DNA from: Planctomycetota bacterium
GTDB taxonomy: Bacteria; Planctomycetota; Planctomycetia; Pirellulales; UBA1268
DNA length: 44,865 nucleotides
NCBI GenBank assembly: GCA_003669605.1
Contig: QWOP01000058.1
Coordinates: forward strand, 1-44,865
Direction of reading: 5' to 3'
Shown here: positions 8,287 to 17,186 of the stretch, piece after piece
Position numbering within the stretch: position 1 is the stretch's first letter
Layout: each line of letters begins with the position of its first letter
Notes under the pieces: generated by a model
Databases searched by the model: none
Seen by the model: only the letters and a program-made list of their open reading frames with translations
Told to the model about the DNA's origin: nothing
Position numbers and translations under genes: made by a program

Positions 8287-10461
8287 ATGACCAGTGCCCG
8301 TGCCAGCGCAATCGCCGCCATCAACAACTACAAGCCCACCGGTCAGGCCTGGAACTTCCGCGAGACGCCGACCAGCGAGATCTTTGGCGCCAATGTCTTC
8401 GGCGATTCTGTCATGAAGGATCGGCTGCCAAAAAACGTCTACAAGGCGATGCAGGCCACGATCAAGCAGGGCAAACCGCTCGACCCGACAATCGCCGATG
8501 CCGTCGCGCTGGCCATGAAGGACTGGGCCATCGAGAAGGGGGCCACCCACTACGCCCACGTCTTCTACCCGCTCACCGGATTGACTGCCGAGAAGCACGA
8601 CAGTTTCCTCACCCCCACTGGCGATGGCGACGCGATCTTCGAGTTCTCGGGTAAGGAACTGATCCAGGGGGAGCCGGACGCCTCGAGTTTCCCCTCCGGT
8701 GGCTTGCGGGCCACGTTCGAGGCCCGCGGTTACACCGCCTGGGATCCGACCAGCCCCGCTTACATCCTCGACAACCCCAACGGCACCACGCTGTGCATCC
8801 CCACCGCGTTTTGCTCGTGGACAGGGGAAGCGCTCGATAAGAAGACCCCGCTGCTCCGCTCGATGCAGGCCCTCGACAAACAGGCCCGGCGCGTGCTCTC
8901 CCTCTTCGGCCATAAGGATATTGGCCAGGTGTCGGCCTCCTGCGGACCGGAGCAGGAGTATTTCCTCATCGACCGCAACTTTTACTTTGCCCGCCCCGAT
9001 CTGGTGATGACCGGGCGAACGCTGTTCGGCGCCAAGCCCCCGAAGGGACAGGAGTTTGAAGACCAGTACTTCGGCGCCATCCCCGAGCGGGTGCTGGCTT
9101 TTATGCTCGAGGTGGAACGCGAACTCTACAAACTCGGCGTCCCCGTCAAGACCCGGCACAACGAGGTCGCCCCGGGGCAGTACGAGATCGCGCCGGTGTA
9201 CGAAAACGCCAACATCGCTACCGACCACCAGCAGTCGATCATGCAGACGCTGACCCGCGTCGCGCAGAAGTACGGGATGTCGTGCCTGCTGCACGAAAAG
9301 CCATTCGCCGGAATCAACGGCTCGGGCAAGCACGTCAACTGGTCGATGGGCTGCCGGCTGGGCAACCTGTTGGAGCCGGGCGAGACGCCCCATGCCAACA
9401 TGCAGTTCCTCGTCTTCTGTGCGGCGGTGATCCGGGCCGTCCACCTCCACGGCGACCTGCTCCGCGCGGTGGTTGCCCACAGCGGCAACGACCATCGCCT
9501 CGGTGCCAACGAGGCTCCCCCGGCGATCATCTCGATCTTCCTCGGCGAGCAACTGGCCGATGTCTTTGAGCAGATCGAGAAGGGGAAGGCGACCAGTTCC
9601 AAGTCGAGCGGAACGCTCTCGGTCGGGGTGCACACCCTGCCGCCGCTGCCGCAGCACGCTGGTGACCGCAACCGCACCAGCCCCTTCGCCTTCACGGGGA
9701 ATAAGTTCGAGTTCCGCGCCGTTGGTTCTGCGCAATCGATTGCGGGGCCGTTGGTGGCTCTGAACACGATCGTGGCTGAGAGCCTCGACTACATTGCCAC
9801 GGAACTGGAGAAGGTGACTGGCGGAGACACCGGCAAACTCCCCTTGGCTGTTGAGCAGCTCCTGCAAAAAATCGTTTCTGAGCACAAGGCGGTGATCTTC
9901 AATGGCAATGGCTACTCGCAAGAGTGGCACGACGAGGCGAAGAAGCGCGGCCTGCCGAACCTCAAGGCCACTCCGGAGGCTCTCGGTGTCCTGGCCTCGC
10001 CAACCAACATCGCCCTCTTCGAGAAGTACGGCGTGCTCTCCGAACGCGAGCTCCGCAGCCGCTACGAGATCTACATGGAGCGCTACTGCAAGGACATCAA
10101 CACCGAGGCCCAGTCGGTTTTGCAGATTGCCAAGACGATGGTCCTCCCAGCCACCTACCGCTACCAGGGCGAATTGGTCTCCATCGCCTCCAAGCTCAAG
10201 AGCCTGGGAAAGACCGTGCACATGGGCACGCTCGACAAGTTGACCGGACTGGTCGGCGAGTTGGAGGGGGTGATCGAGGCCCTCGAGAAGACCCTCGGCC
10301 ACCACGGTGGCGGTGATGTGGCTGCGGAAGTGTCGCACTTCTACAAGGATGTAATCCCGGCGATGGGGGCGGTCCGCGAGGTCGCCGACCAGATCGAGGT
10401 CATCCTCCCAGACGATCTCTGGCCGCTGCCGACCTACCGCGAGATGCTGTTTATCAAGTGA
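8287..10461 (+). CDS. glnN: Glutamine synthetase type III
   Basis: Cytoplasmic ATP-dependent ligase making glutamine from glutamate and ammonium. The 724 residues match the usual size of type III enzymes (about 720-730) rather than the 450-470 of type I. The N-terminal segment ([12 protein letters not shown], then [11 protein letters not shown]) and the motifs [37 protein letters not shown] and [15 protein letters not shown] are characteristic of GlnN. The frame extends upstream, but the ATG at 8287 is chosen because family similarity begins there and AGAAGGA precedes it. The stop overlaps the GTG start of rsmG by four bases, the first of three coupled junctions in this run. An inverted repeat lies upstream. 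It is the only ammonium-assimilation gene in the window. Confidence 0.96.
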   Translation: MTSARASAIAAINNYKPTGQAWNFRETPTSEIFGANVFGDSVMKDRLPKNVYKAMQATIKQGKPLDPTIADAVALAMKDWAIEKGATHYAHVFYPLTGLTAEKHDSFLTPTGDGDAIFEFSGKELIQGEPDASSFPSGGLRATFEARGYTAWDPTSPAYILDNPNGTTLCIPTAFCSWTGEALDKKTPLLRSMQALDKQARRVLSLFGHKDIGQVSASCGPEQEYFLIDRNFYFARPDLVMTGRTLFGAKPPKGQEFEDQYFGAIPERVLAFMLEVERELYKLGVPVKTRHNEVAPGQYEIAPVYENANIATDHQQSIMQTLTRVAQKYGMSCLLHEKPFAGINGSGKHVNWSMGCRLGNLLEPGETPHANMQFLVFCAAVIRAVHLHGDLLRAVVAHSGNDHRLGANEAPPAIISIFLGEQLADVFEQIEKGKATSSKSSGTLSVGVHTLPPLPQHAGDRNRTSPFAFTGNKFEFRAVGSAQSIAGPLVALNTIVAESLDYIATELEKVTGGDTGKLPLAVEQLLQKIVSEHKAVIFNGNGYSQEWHDEAKKRGLPNLKATPEALGVLASPTNIALFEKYGVLSERELRSRYEIYMERYCKDINTEAQSVLQIAKTMVLPATYRYQGELVSIASKLKSLGKTVHMGTLDKLTGLVGELEGVIEALEKTLGHHGGGDVAAEVSHFYKDVIPAMGAVREVADQIEVILPDDLWPLPTYREMLFIK

Positions 10462-11165
10462 ACCTCTCAACCCCCGTGGACACTCCCCTGGGACTCGATC
10501 CGGAAGCACTCGCGCGGGCAATCCGCGGCGAGTGTGACCGGTTGTCGTTGGCCGTGCCGCCGGGTTGCGAACGGGGCTTGGCGGCCTACGCGACGAGTGT
10601 CTGGAAGTGGAACGAGCGCATCAATCTCACCCGCCACACCGACGTCGAGAAATATGTCTCGCGCGATGTCGCCGATGCGATGGCGATCTTGGCCCACTTG
10701 GCACCACGGGAAAGGGTGCTTGATGTCGGCACCGGTGGCGGTGTCCCGGGAGTGTTGCTAGCGATTCTCCAGCCGGGACTCTCCGTCGAACTCTCCGACA
10801 GCGTCGGCAAGCGGGCCCGGGTGGTGCGGGAGATCGTCGCGGAGATCGGGCTCAAGATCTTGGTCCACGAGAAAGCGGCACAGGAAGTTGTCGCCCAGGG
10901 AGAGGCGAAAGACCGCTATGACTCCCTCGTTGTCCGGGCTGTGGCGCCGCTCCTCAAACTTCTCACCTGGTTTGAGCCGCTGTGCGACCGCTACGGCCGG
11001 ATGTTGATCGTCAAGGGGCCGCGGTGGGAGGAAGAGAAGGGGGAGGCACGGCACCGTGGGCTGGTGAAAAAGGTGACGATCCGCCGCATCGCCGCCTGGC
11101 CGATCCCAGACAGCGACAACGAGAGCGTGCTGTTGGAAGTGAAGCACCGGGGTCTGGCGACGTGA
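10458..11165 (+). CDS. rsmG: 16S rRNA (guanine-N7)-methyltransferase RsmG (GidB)
   Basis: SAM-dependent methyltransferase that modifies G527 (E. coli numbering) of 16S rRNA. The 235 residues contain the Rossmann-fold SAM motif [18 protein letters not shown] at about 87-104 and the family segment [12 protein letters not shown] near 51-62. The start is a GTG whose last bases overlap the glutamine synthetase stop (GTGA). The stop in turn overlaps the GTG start of the cytochrome gene, so translation of the three is probably coupled. Its neighbours are metabolic, and the usual gidA/parA partners are absent. Confidence 0.94.
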   Translation: MNLSTPVDTPLGLDPEALARAIRGECDRLSLAVPPGCERGLAAYATSVWKWNERINLTRHTDVEKYVSRDVADAMAILAHLAPRERVLDVGTGGGVPGVLLAILQPGLSVELSDSVGKRARVVREIVAEIGLKILVHEKAAQEVVAQGEAKDRYDSLVVRAVAPLLKLLTWFEPLCDRYGRMLIVKGPRWEEEKGEARHRGLVKKVTIRRIAAWPIPDSDNESVLLEVKHRGLAT

Positions 11166-13594
11166 ACGACAGGCCCCGCGGCCGGACGATTGTCTGGACA
11201 TGCTGGGCATGCTGGACATGCTGGGCATGGGTCTGGGTGATCGGGGGAGGGGGCGCTTGCCTGGCGCTTGCCGACGACCATCCCGGTGCTGCCATCTACA
11301 GGGAGCACTGCCTACGGTGCCACGGCGAGGGTGGTGTGGGGACGGCTGCAGTGCCAGCGCCACTGGCCGGCGAGCGGTCGATCGATCAGTTGGCAACCCT
11401 CATTCACGACACCATGCCGGAGGACGACCCGAGCCTCGTCACTGGCACCGAAGCCCGGCAGGTGGCGGAGTGGATCCACGCCGATTTCTATTCGGCAGTG
11501 GCCCGCGACCGCAACCGCCCGGCTCGGATGGCGCTCTCTCGGCTCACGGTCCGCCAACACAAAAACGCTATCGCCGATTTGCTGGGCAGTTTTCTGGGAC
11601 AGGCCCCCGCGGTGACCCCCGAGCGCGGCCTCCGCGGCGAGTATTTCCGGGGGCGTGACTTCAATCCCCAGGCCCGCGTTTTTCAGCGAATCGACCCCAG
11701 CGTGGCCTTCCATTTCGGTGTCGAGGGCCCTGACCCGGAGCGATTTGAACCGGGGAGGTTTGCGATCCGCTGGCAGGGCTCGGTCGTGCCACCCCAGACG
11801 GGCAGATACGAATTCATCGTTCGCACTCCGCACGCCGCCCGACTGCTGGTGAATCATCCGTCTTGGGAAGGTCCGCCGCTGATCGATGCCTGGGTGAAAT
11901 CGGGGGATGAGAGCGAGTACCGGGGAACGATCGAGCTCCTCGGCGGCCGGGCGTATCCGCTGCGGCTGGAGTTTTCCAAGGCCAGCCAGGGGGTCGACAA
12001 TCCGCTCCACGAACGTCTCCGGCAGGCGTCTGTGGAACTGTTGTGGAGGCCCCCTCAGGGGGTCGTGGAGACGGTCCCGCCGCGCTGCCTGATTCCCGCC
12101 GGCAGCCTTCCGACCTTCGTGGTCACGACCCCCTTTCCCCCTGATGACCGCAGCATCGGCTACGAACGAGGCAGCAGCCTCTCCAAGGAGTGGCTGGCGG
12201 CGGCCGAGGGGGCGGCGATCGAGACTGCCGCCGCCGTTGGCGAGAGGATCGAGAGGCTTGCTGGGGTGGGGGCCGACGCGGCAGATCGCCGCGCCCGGCT
12301 GGGCGATTTCGCCGCCACGTTTGCCGCCCGGGCATTCCGCCGGCCGCTCGACGAACCACTCCGCGAACTGTTCGTCGAGCGACCGTTTGCCGAGAGTGCC
12401 GATGCCGACACCGCCTTGATGCGGTCGGTGATCCTGGTGCTCTCCTCCCCGCGATTCCTTTTTCGAGAACCGTTTTCGAACCAGCCCGGGCCACTGTCCC
12501 CTTTCGACACCGCCGCCCGCCTCGCCTTCGGCGTCTGGGATTCGATCCCCGATCAGCCGCTGCTCGACGCCGCCGCCGGTGGTGAATTAGCCACCCCCGA
12601 ACAGGTGGAGCAGCAGGTGCGGCGGATGCTTGGCGACAGGCGGGCGCGGGCGAAGCTGCGTGGGTTTCTGCTGGCATGGCTGCACGTGGACCACGGTCCG
12701 GAGATCATCAAAGACCCAGCGGCCGAGCCAGGATTCTCCCCCGCGGTGGCTGCCGATCTGCGGACGAGTCTGGAATTGCTTCTGGAGGATGCTCTCTGGG
12801 GGGATGTCTTCCCACTGGATGCAGAGCCCGCTGCTGCCAGGACAGCCGACTACCGCCGGCTGTTCACCGGCGACGAGGTGTTTCTCAATGGCCGGCTGGC
12901 GGCACTGTTTGGTGTCGATCTGCCGCCGAGCGCCGATTTCCGGCCGGTCCGGCTCGACGACGGCCGCCGGGCTGGCGTGCTCACCCATCCCTACATGATG
13001 AGCGTGCTCTCCTACTCCGCCAGCAGTTCGCCGATCCACCGTGGCGTCTTTTTGGCCCGGAGCATGCTTGGCAACGTCCTCCGGCCACCTGCCGAGGCGG
13101 TGGCGCCGCTGGCGCCGGATCTCCACCCCGATCTGAGCACCCGCCAGCGGGTGACGCTGCAAACGAGCCCTGTCTCCTGCCAGACCTGCCACGCCATGAT
13201 CAACCCGCTCGGCTTTACGCTCGAAGAGTTTGACTGTATCGGCCGCTTCCGGACCACCGACGGCGGCGGTGGGGAGCCGGCCCCGGTCGACTCGAGCGGG
13301 GGCTACCAGCCCCGTGATGGGGAAAGAGTCGACCTGCGGGGCAGCCGAGACTTGGGAGCGTTTGTGGCAGCGAGCCGGGACGCGGAAGAGGCCTTTCTTC
13401 AGGCCCTGTTCCACGCGCTTGCCAAGCAGCCGCTGGCGGCCTGGGGGCCGGGGACGCTGGCACGGCTGCGGACTGCGTTTGAGACCCATGCCTTCGACAT
13501 CCGCGAGGCGGTGGTCGATAGTATGGGGGTGGCGGCATTCCCGCCGGCGGCTGTCGGACACACTGGGGAGAGAAACGATGATCTCACGCCGTGA
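11162..13594 (+). CDS. Exported dihaem cytochrome-like protein with PA14 and DUF1592/1588/1585-type domains
   Basis: Planctomycete-type cytochrome protein of 810 residues. The GTG at 11162 is chosen because the frame upstream lies inside rsmG and because it forms a GTGA overlap with the rsmG stop. The signal peptide is odd, rich in Trp and Cys, and ends near LALA about residue 40. A first haem site CLRCH is at 50-54 with MPEDD further on, as in class I cytochrome c. A DUF1587-like segment ([19 protein letters not shown]) follows, then a PA14-like carbohydrate-binding region at about 155-280 ([18 protein letters not shown]). DUF1595- and DUF1592-like regions come next, then a second haem site CQTCH at 673-677 in the DUF1588 part ([12 protein letters not shown]), and a DUF1585-like C-terminus. 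Such proteins are abundant in Planctomycetes and always accompany a DUF1552 protein, as here. Their function is unproven; roles in periplasmic electron transfer or polysaccharide handling are suggested. Confidence 0.93.
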   Translation: MNDRPRGRTIVWTCWACWTCWAWVWVIGGGGACLALADDHPGAAIYREHCLRCHGEGGVGTAAVPAPLAGERSIDQLATLIHDTMPEDDPSLVTGTEARQVAEWIHADFYSAVARDRNRPARMALSRLTVRQHKNAIADLLGSFLGQAPAVTPERGLRGEYFRGRDFNPQARVFQRIDPSVAFHFGVEGPDPERFEPGRFAIRWQGSVVPPQTGRYEFIVRTPHAARLLVNHPSWEGPPLIDAWVKSGDESEYRGTIELLGGRAYPLRLEFSKASQGVDNPLHERLRQASVELLWRPPQGVVETVPPRCLIPAGSLPTFVVTTPFPPDDRSIGYERGSSLSKEWLAAAEGAAIETAAAVGERIERLAGVGADAADRRARLGDFAATFAARAFRRPLDEPLRELFVERPFAESADADTALMRSVILVLSSPRFLFREPFSNQPGPLSPFDTAARLAFGVWDSIPDQPLLDAAAGGELATPEQVEQQVRRMLGDRRARAKLRGFLLAWLHVDHGPEIIKDPAAEPGFSPAVAADLRTSLELLLEDALWGDVFPLDAEPAAARTADYRRLFTGDEVFLNGRLAALFGVDLPPSADFRPVRLDDGRRAGVLTHPYMMSVLSYSASSSPIHRGVFLARSMLGNVLRPPAEAVAPLAPDLHPDLSTRQRVTLQTSPVSCQTCHAMINPLGFTLEEFDCIGRFRTTDGGGGEPAPVDSSGGYQPRDGERVDLRGSRDLGAFVAASRDAEEAFLQALFHALAKQPLAAWGPGTLARLRTAFETHAFDIREAVVDSMGVAAFPPAAVGHTGERNDDLTP
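11194..11229. repeat. Two perfect 18-bp direct repeats within a signal-peptide coding region
   Basis: The unit ctggacatgctgggcatg occurs twice in tandem. In the cytochrome frame it gives alternating Trp/Thr/Cys/Ala ([11 protein letters not shown]), and in another frame a Met-Leu-rich stretch. The hydrophobic core of the signal peptide therefore appears to have grown by duplication. Confidence 0.95.
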
Positions 13595-14921
13595 ACTGCT
13601 CCGCCGGTTGGGGGTGGGGGCAGCCGTCTCTCCCTTCCTGGCGAACCTCCCCAGTCTGGCCCGGGCAAGTGCTGCTGGACCAAAGCAGCGACTGGTGATC
13701 GTCTTCAGTCCTGATGGCACGGTGCGGGAGAATTTCTGGTCCCCAGCGCCAGGGCCGTTTGCGCTTCCCGCGGGTGCCGATCCTGCCACCCCGGTGGCCG
13801 GGCTGCGACCGATCCTCGCTCCCTTGGCACCGTTTCAGGATCGGCTGATGACGATCAAAGGGGTGGCCAACAAGATCCGCGGTGACGGCGACGGTCACAT
13901 GCGCGGCATCGGCTGCCTGCTGACCGGAGTCGAACTTTTTCCAGGCAACATCCAGGGGGGAAGTGATACACCCGCTGGTTGGTCGAGCGGACCGTCAATC
14001 GACCAAGAGATCGCCCGCTTTCTCCAGTCGCGTCCAGACACCACCACCCGCTTTGGAACCTTGGAGTTCGGTGTGCTGGTGCCCGACCGGGCCGACACCT
14101 GGACCCGGATGGTCTACGCGGGGCCGAATCGACCGGTGGCACCGATCGACGACCCCTACCAGATGTTCGCCCGGCTCTATGGACGCCTCAACGACCGAGA
14201 GAGCGTGCAGAGCGTCCTCGACGAGCTCCATGAGGATTTCGCGCGGCTCTCCGCGGCGCTCCCGGCCGAGGACCGGCGGATCCTCGAGGAGCACGCCGGA
14301 CTGGTGCGGGATTTCGAGCGGGAACTGGCGGGCCACCACGAGGCTTTCGCGCATCCGGTACCGGAGCTCGAACCGGGGATCTTGGAACAGAACGACCAGA
14401 TGCCGAAGCTCAGCCGCATGCAGATCGACCTCTTGGTGGCGGCATTGGCGGCGGACTTCACCCGTGTGGCGACGCTGCAGTACACCAACTCCGTCGGCCA
14501 GCCCCACATGAAGTGGCTGGGAATCGAGGAGGGACAGCACGACCTTTCGCACGAGCCCAACAGCAACGGGGAAGCGCAGGAGAAACTGACGAAGATCAAC
14601 ACCTGGTATGCCGGCGAGGTCGCCCATCTGGCGACCCGCTTGGCCGCCACTCCCGAGCCGGGTGGGGATGGGTCGATGCTCGACCACACCACGATCCTCT
14701 GGACGAACGAACTCGGCGAGGGCAATTCGCACACCCGCGAGGACATTCCCTGGGTGTTGATCGGCGGTGGATTGGGATTTGCCTCAGGCCGGGCCCTTGA
14801 ATTCCCCTCGGTGCCGCACAACCGCCTCCTCCTCACGCTGGCCCATGCCTTCGGCCACACCGGCCTCGACCGCTTCGGCAATCCCGACTTTTGCGGCGAC
14901 GGCCCGTTGTCGCTCAGTTAG
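13578..14921 (+). CDS. DUF1552 family exported protein
   Basis: Protein of 447 residues starting at an ATG preceded by GGGGAGAG. It overlaps the 3' end of the cytochrome gene by 17 bases. The N-terminus [21 protein letters not shown] has a twin-arginine followed by a hydrophobic stretch ending near ARASA, consistent with Tat export. The body shows DUF1552 hallmarks such as [19 protein letters not shown], a [17 protein letters not shown] segment and, near the end, [18 protein letters not shown], which resembles the sulfatase/alkaline-phosphatase-like fold of the DUF1501 and DUF1552 families. It is the standard partner of the DUF1592-type cytochrome. Whether it is an enzyme is unknown. It is the last gene of the coupled run; a palindrome follows seven bases after the stop. 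Confidence 0.92.
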   Translation: MISRRELLRRLGVGAAVSPFLANLPSLARASAAGPKQRLVIVFSPDGTVRENFWSPAPGPFALPAGADPATPVAGLRPILAPLAPFQDRLMTIKGVANKIRGDGDGHMRGIGCLLTGVELFPGNIQGGSDTPAGWSSGPSIDQEIARFLQSRPDTTTRFGTLEFGVLVPDRADTWTRMVYAGPNRPVAPIDDPYQMFARLYGRLNDRESVQSVLDELHEDFARLSAALPAEDRRILEEHAGLVRDFERELAGHHEAFAHPVPELEPGILEQNDQMPKLSRMQIDLLVAALAADFTRVATLQYTNSVGQPHMKWLGIEEGQHDLSHEPNSNGEAQEKLTKINTWYAGEVAHLATRLAATPEPGGDGSMLDHTTILWTNELGEGNSHTREDIPWVLIGGGLGFASGRALEFPSVPHNRLLLTLAHAFGHTGLDRFGNPDFCGDGPLSLS

Positions 14922-14927
14922 CTGCCC

Positions 14928-14958
14928 GTGGAAAAAGTCATCCCTGACCTTTTTCCAC
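14928..14958. terminator. Palindrome between convergent genes, copy 1 (probable bidirectional terminator)
   Basis: GTGGAAAAAG at 14928-14937 pairs exactly with CTTTTTCCAC at 14949-14958 around the core TCATCCCTGAC. It starts seven bases after the DUF1552 stop, and the convergent DUF2088 gene ends about 95 bases beyond. A-rich and T-rich arms let the stem work in either direction. A closely related copy is at 17093-17123. Confidence 0.65.
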
Positions 14959-15052
14959 TTGGAAAACCTCCGGTTTTCTCGAGTGCTACCCACTCGCGAC
15001 TGCCTCGTGCAGTCGGACCGGCAGTTTATCCACAGCCTGTTAGCCTCCGCCA

Positions 15053-16267
15053 TCACGAGCCTCCGGGACCACCCAAGCGAGGAAACATCCGCTCGGCCTC
15101 GTGGATCACGACCAGGCTGTCGGCACGGTGGGCCAACCGCTCCACCACCTCAGGCGCTGTGGCGTGGCCAAATTCCAGTTCCTCGATCACGGCCCCCTCC
15201 AGGTCGGAGAGGATCACCAGCCGCCTGTCACCCAGGGCACGGGCCAGGAAACGGGTCTGCATGGCATCGCGGATCAGGGTCTGATCGCCGCTGGCGAGGG
15301 CCTCTCGTACCAGGGGACCGAGGGCCGTCCCCTGCCGCCAGCGGGTAAGCACGATTCCCGGCGGCTCCGACATCCTGCCGGCGATGCAGATCGTCCCCTC
15401 AGGATGCGTTGTCCTGGCCGCTGCCGCCACCGCCCGCACCAGCACCGCCATGCCCCCGGTGGGGTTGGCGAGCGAGGCAATCGCCAGCCGCGCCGTTCCG
15501 GCAACGTGTGGTCGCCAGCCCGCGGCGAGCCTTCGCGCCTGGCGGCCGGCGGCCTGGGGGATGCCAAACACGGCGCCCCGGAGCGATCCTCCGCCGCCCG
15601 GCACGACACGCAGGCTGGCGATTGCTCCCAGCTGCCACCCCACCTCGTCGGCCATGGCCCGCAGCCGATCGCGGGCCTTGCGGCCGCTGCGGGCCAGGAG
15701 ACGGACCGCTGCCTGCCGTGCGGAGAGGCGGGCGAACAAGGGCCACAAGCCGTCGTCGAGTGATTCGCCCCCCAGCGCTGCATCCCAGGACCAGCCGCCG
15801 ACCGTGACCACGACATCAGCATCGACCAGCGCCCGGGCGATGTGGAGCGGTTGGCCATCGGCGTCTGCCGCGATGTAGGCAGCACCGGCCTCATCCCCCG
15901 GATCGAACGCGTGCTCACCGGGAACCGGCTCCGCCACCGGAGCACCCTCCTCAAGCGGTGGAGCCCGGAGGATGCAGATGTCGTCCTCGGCGACCCCGGC
16001 ACGGACGATCTGCAGCCGGACCGCGGCGATTACAGCCGCCACCTGGGGCACGGCGCCCGCCACGGCCACCGCCACCCGGTCACCCGGTACCACGTGCGCG
16101 GCCAGCGGCGGACCGCTCGGCGGACTGCAAAGCGCAGTCTCCACCGCGGCGAGGGCTGCTCCTCCTGTCACCCCTGCCGGGCTCCTGCAGTCGAGCACCG
16201 AGGCTCCGGCAGACGGTTCGAGGAGGAGCGGATCGGAGGCTCCGTAAGGAAGTGTGATCGGTTTCAC
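15053..16267 (-). CDS. DUF2088 / LarA-like protein
   Basis: Protein of 404 residues resembling the N-terminal domain and overall plan of the lactate racemase LarA family. Visible are a PGDRVAVAVAGAVPQ segment near 60-75 (LarA: PGDRV followed by a D-TR loop), a helical region, then HAFDPGDEAG and LVDADVVVTVGGWSWDA near 145-165, matching the HDP and DADVVI-G pattern of the family. The Asp-Thr-Arg nickel-pincer-loop residues typical of true LarA are not seen in the first motif, so racemase activity is doubtful. No larB/larC/larE cofactor genes are in the window. It is more likely one of the uncharacterised planctomycete DUF2088 proteins. It is transcribed divergently from the Cys-rich secreted protein and ends convergently with the DUF1552 gene. 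Confidence 0.7.
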   Translation of the reverse strand: MKPITLPYGASDPLLLEPSAGASVLDCRSPAGVTGGAALAAVETALCSPPSGPPLAAHVVPGDRVAVAVAGAVPQVAAVIAAVRLQIVRAGVAEDDICILRAPPLEEGAPVAEPVPGEHAFDPGDEAGAAYIAADADGQPLHIARALVDADVVVTVGGWSWDAALGGESLDDGLWPLFARLSARQAAVRLLARSGRKARDRLRAMADEVGWQLGAIASLRVVPGGGGSLRGAVFGIPQAAGRQARRLAAGWRPHVAGTARLAIASLANPTGGMAVLVRAVAAAARTTHPEGTICIAGRMSEPPGIVLTRWRQGTALGPLVREALASGDQTLIRDAMQTRFLARALGDRRLVILSDLEGAVIEELEFGHATAPEVVERLAHRADSLVVIHEAERMFPRLGGPGGS

Positions 16268-16543
16268 GCGCGAATCTGCCCGGGTGTCTGCGGATCACCC
16301 GTGGGCCGTTTCCGCGGGGGACACCGATTGTCGCCAAGCCGACCCCCATCCTCCAAGCACGGCCGCAGTTCCCGCGGCGGGAACGCGATTGGCACAACCC
16401 GCACCGCCGGCAGGCTTTCCCAGACCGTCATGCGCATACCTGGCAGGTGCCACGCTCATCCCCGGAATCCACGGACGACGATGCACAACCAGCATCACAC
16501 CACCCCCGGGGCCACACGCCGGTCCCATGCAGGAGACGCCGTC

Positions 16544-17086
16544 ATGCCGCTTCGTCGCCCGTTCGTCCACCACCTCGCGATGTTGGGAATGCTCGTTGGG
16601 GCGTTGGTCTCCTCCTCGAACGGAACGCAAGCCCAAGAGGGGTATGGGCGCGGGGTCCCGGTGATCGGCGGACCGGCTCCTGGAGATTGTGAGAGTTGCC
16701 GCTCGCCCCAGCGGCCACCTTGGCACGGCACCGTCGCCGCTGGGGCGATGGGTGGCGGCATGGCGGGCCGTGGTTCGCTGGGGATGGGCTACCAGTCGGC
16801 CTCCCCCTGCATGAGTGGCGCCTGTGGGCCTTCGGCGGGCTATTCTCCATCGAGCCCCTGCCGACCTGCCGGTGCCTGCCCGAAGTGTGGACCTCCTGGG
16901 GTGTGCGGTGCCACGGGGGCCTGCCATCCGCCGCTGATGGGATTGGGAAAAAACCCCGGCTATTCCCTCCCCCCCTGCCTGCCCCGGCTGCACGCGATGT
17001 GCCGCGAGGGACTTGTCCTCTCGCCGAAACCGCTGGCGATTCCCAAATGCCATCAGTGCGGGGCGTTCATCGAAGGGGGATTTTAA
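16544..17086 (+). CDS. Small secreted cysteine-rich protein of unknown function
   Basis: Protein of 180 residues. The open frame is longer, but the ATG at 16544 has AGGAG eight bases upstream and begins a convincing signal peptide: RRPFVHH, then a hydrophobic core LAMLGMLVGALVSS, with likely cleavage near TQA/QE at residue 30. The mature part holds 13 Cys, mostly in CxxC, CxxxxC and similar pairs, in a Gly/Pro/Ser-rich background without other recognisable domains. Disulfide-rich planctomycete exported proteins have been linked to the protein cell wall and surface, so an envelope role is possible but not shown. A palindrome shared with the 14.9-kb junction follows the stop within seven bases. 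Confidence 0.7.
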   Translation: MPLRRPFVHHLAMLGMLVGALVSSSNGTQAQEGYGRGVPVIGGPAPGDCESCRSPQRPPWHGTVAAGAMGGGMAGRGSLGMGYQSASPCMSGACGPSAGYSPSSPCRPAGACPKCGPPGVCGATGACHPPLMGLGKNPGYSLPPCLPRLHAMCREGLVLSPKPLAIPKCHQCGAFIEGGF

Positions 17087-17092
17087 TTGCCC

Positions 17093-17123
17093 GTGGGGAA
17101 AGTCATCCCTGACCTTTTCCCAC
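17093..17123. terminator. Palindrome between convergent genes, copy 2 (probable bidirectional terminator)
   Basis: GTGGGGAAAG (17093-17102) and CTTTTCCCAC (17114-17123) pair with one mismatch around the same core TCATCCCTGAC as copy 1. The shared flank TGCCCGTGG also precedes both copies. It begins seven bases after the Cys-rich gene stop, with the convergent DASS gene ending 64 bases further. Confidence 0.65.
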
Positions 17124-17186
17124 ATCGCCCAGTGGTGAAAGCGACAACGACTGTCGCGGCCGGCAGGGAGCGCATCCCGCCATCCG

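Noticed and set aside
8050..10521. 823-codon open frame on the minus strand opposite glutamine synthetase
   Set aside because: It mirrors the codons of glnN, has no recognisable domain, and is a typical antisense shadow in high-GC DNA.
12587..13789. 400-codon minus-strand frame opposite the cytochrome gene
   Set aside because: No conserved motif; the plus-strand frame carries both haem sites and DUF domains.
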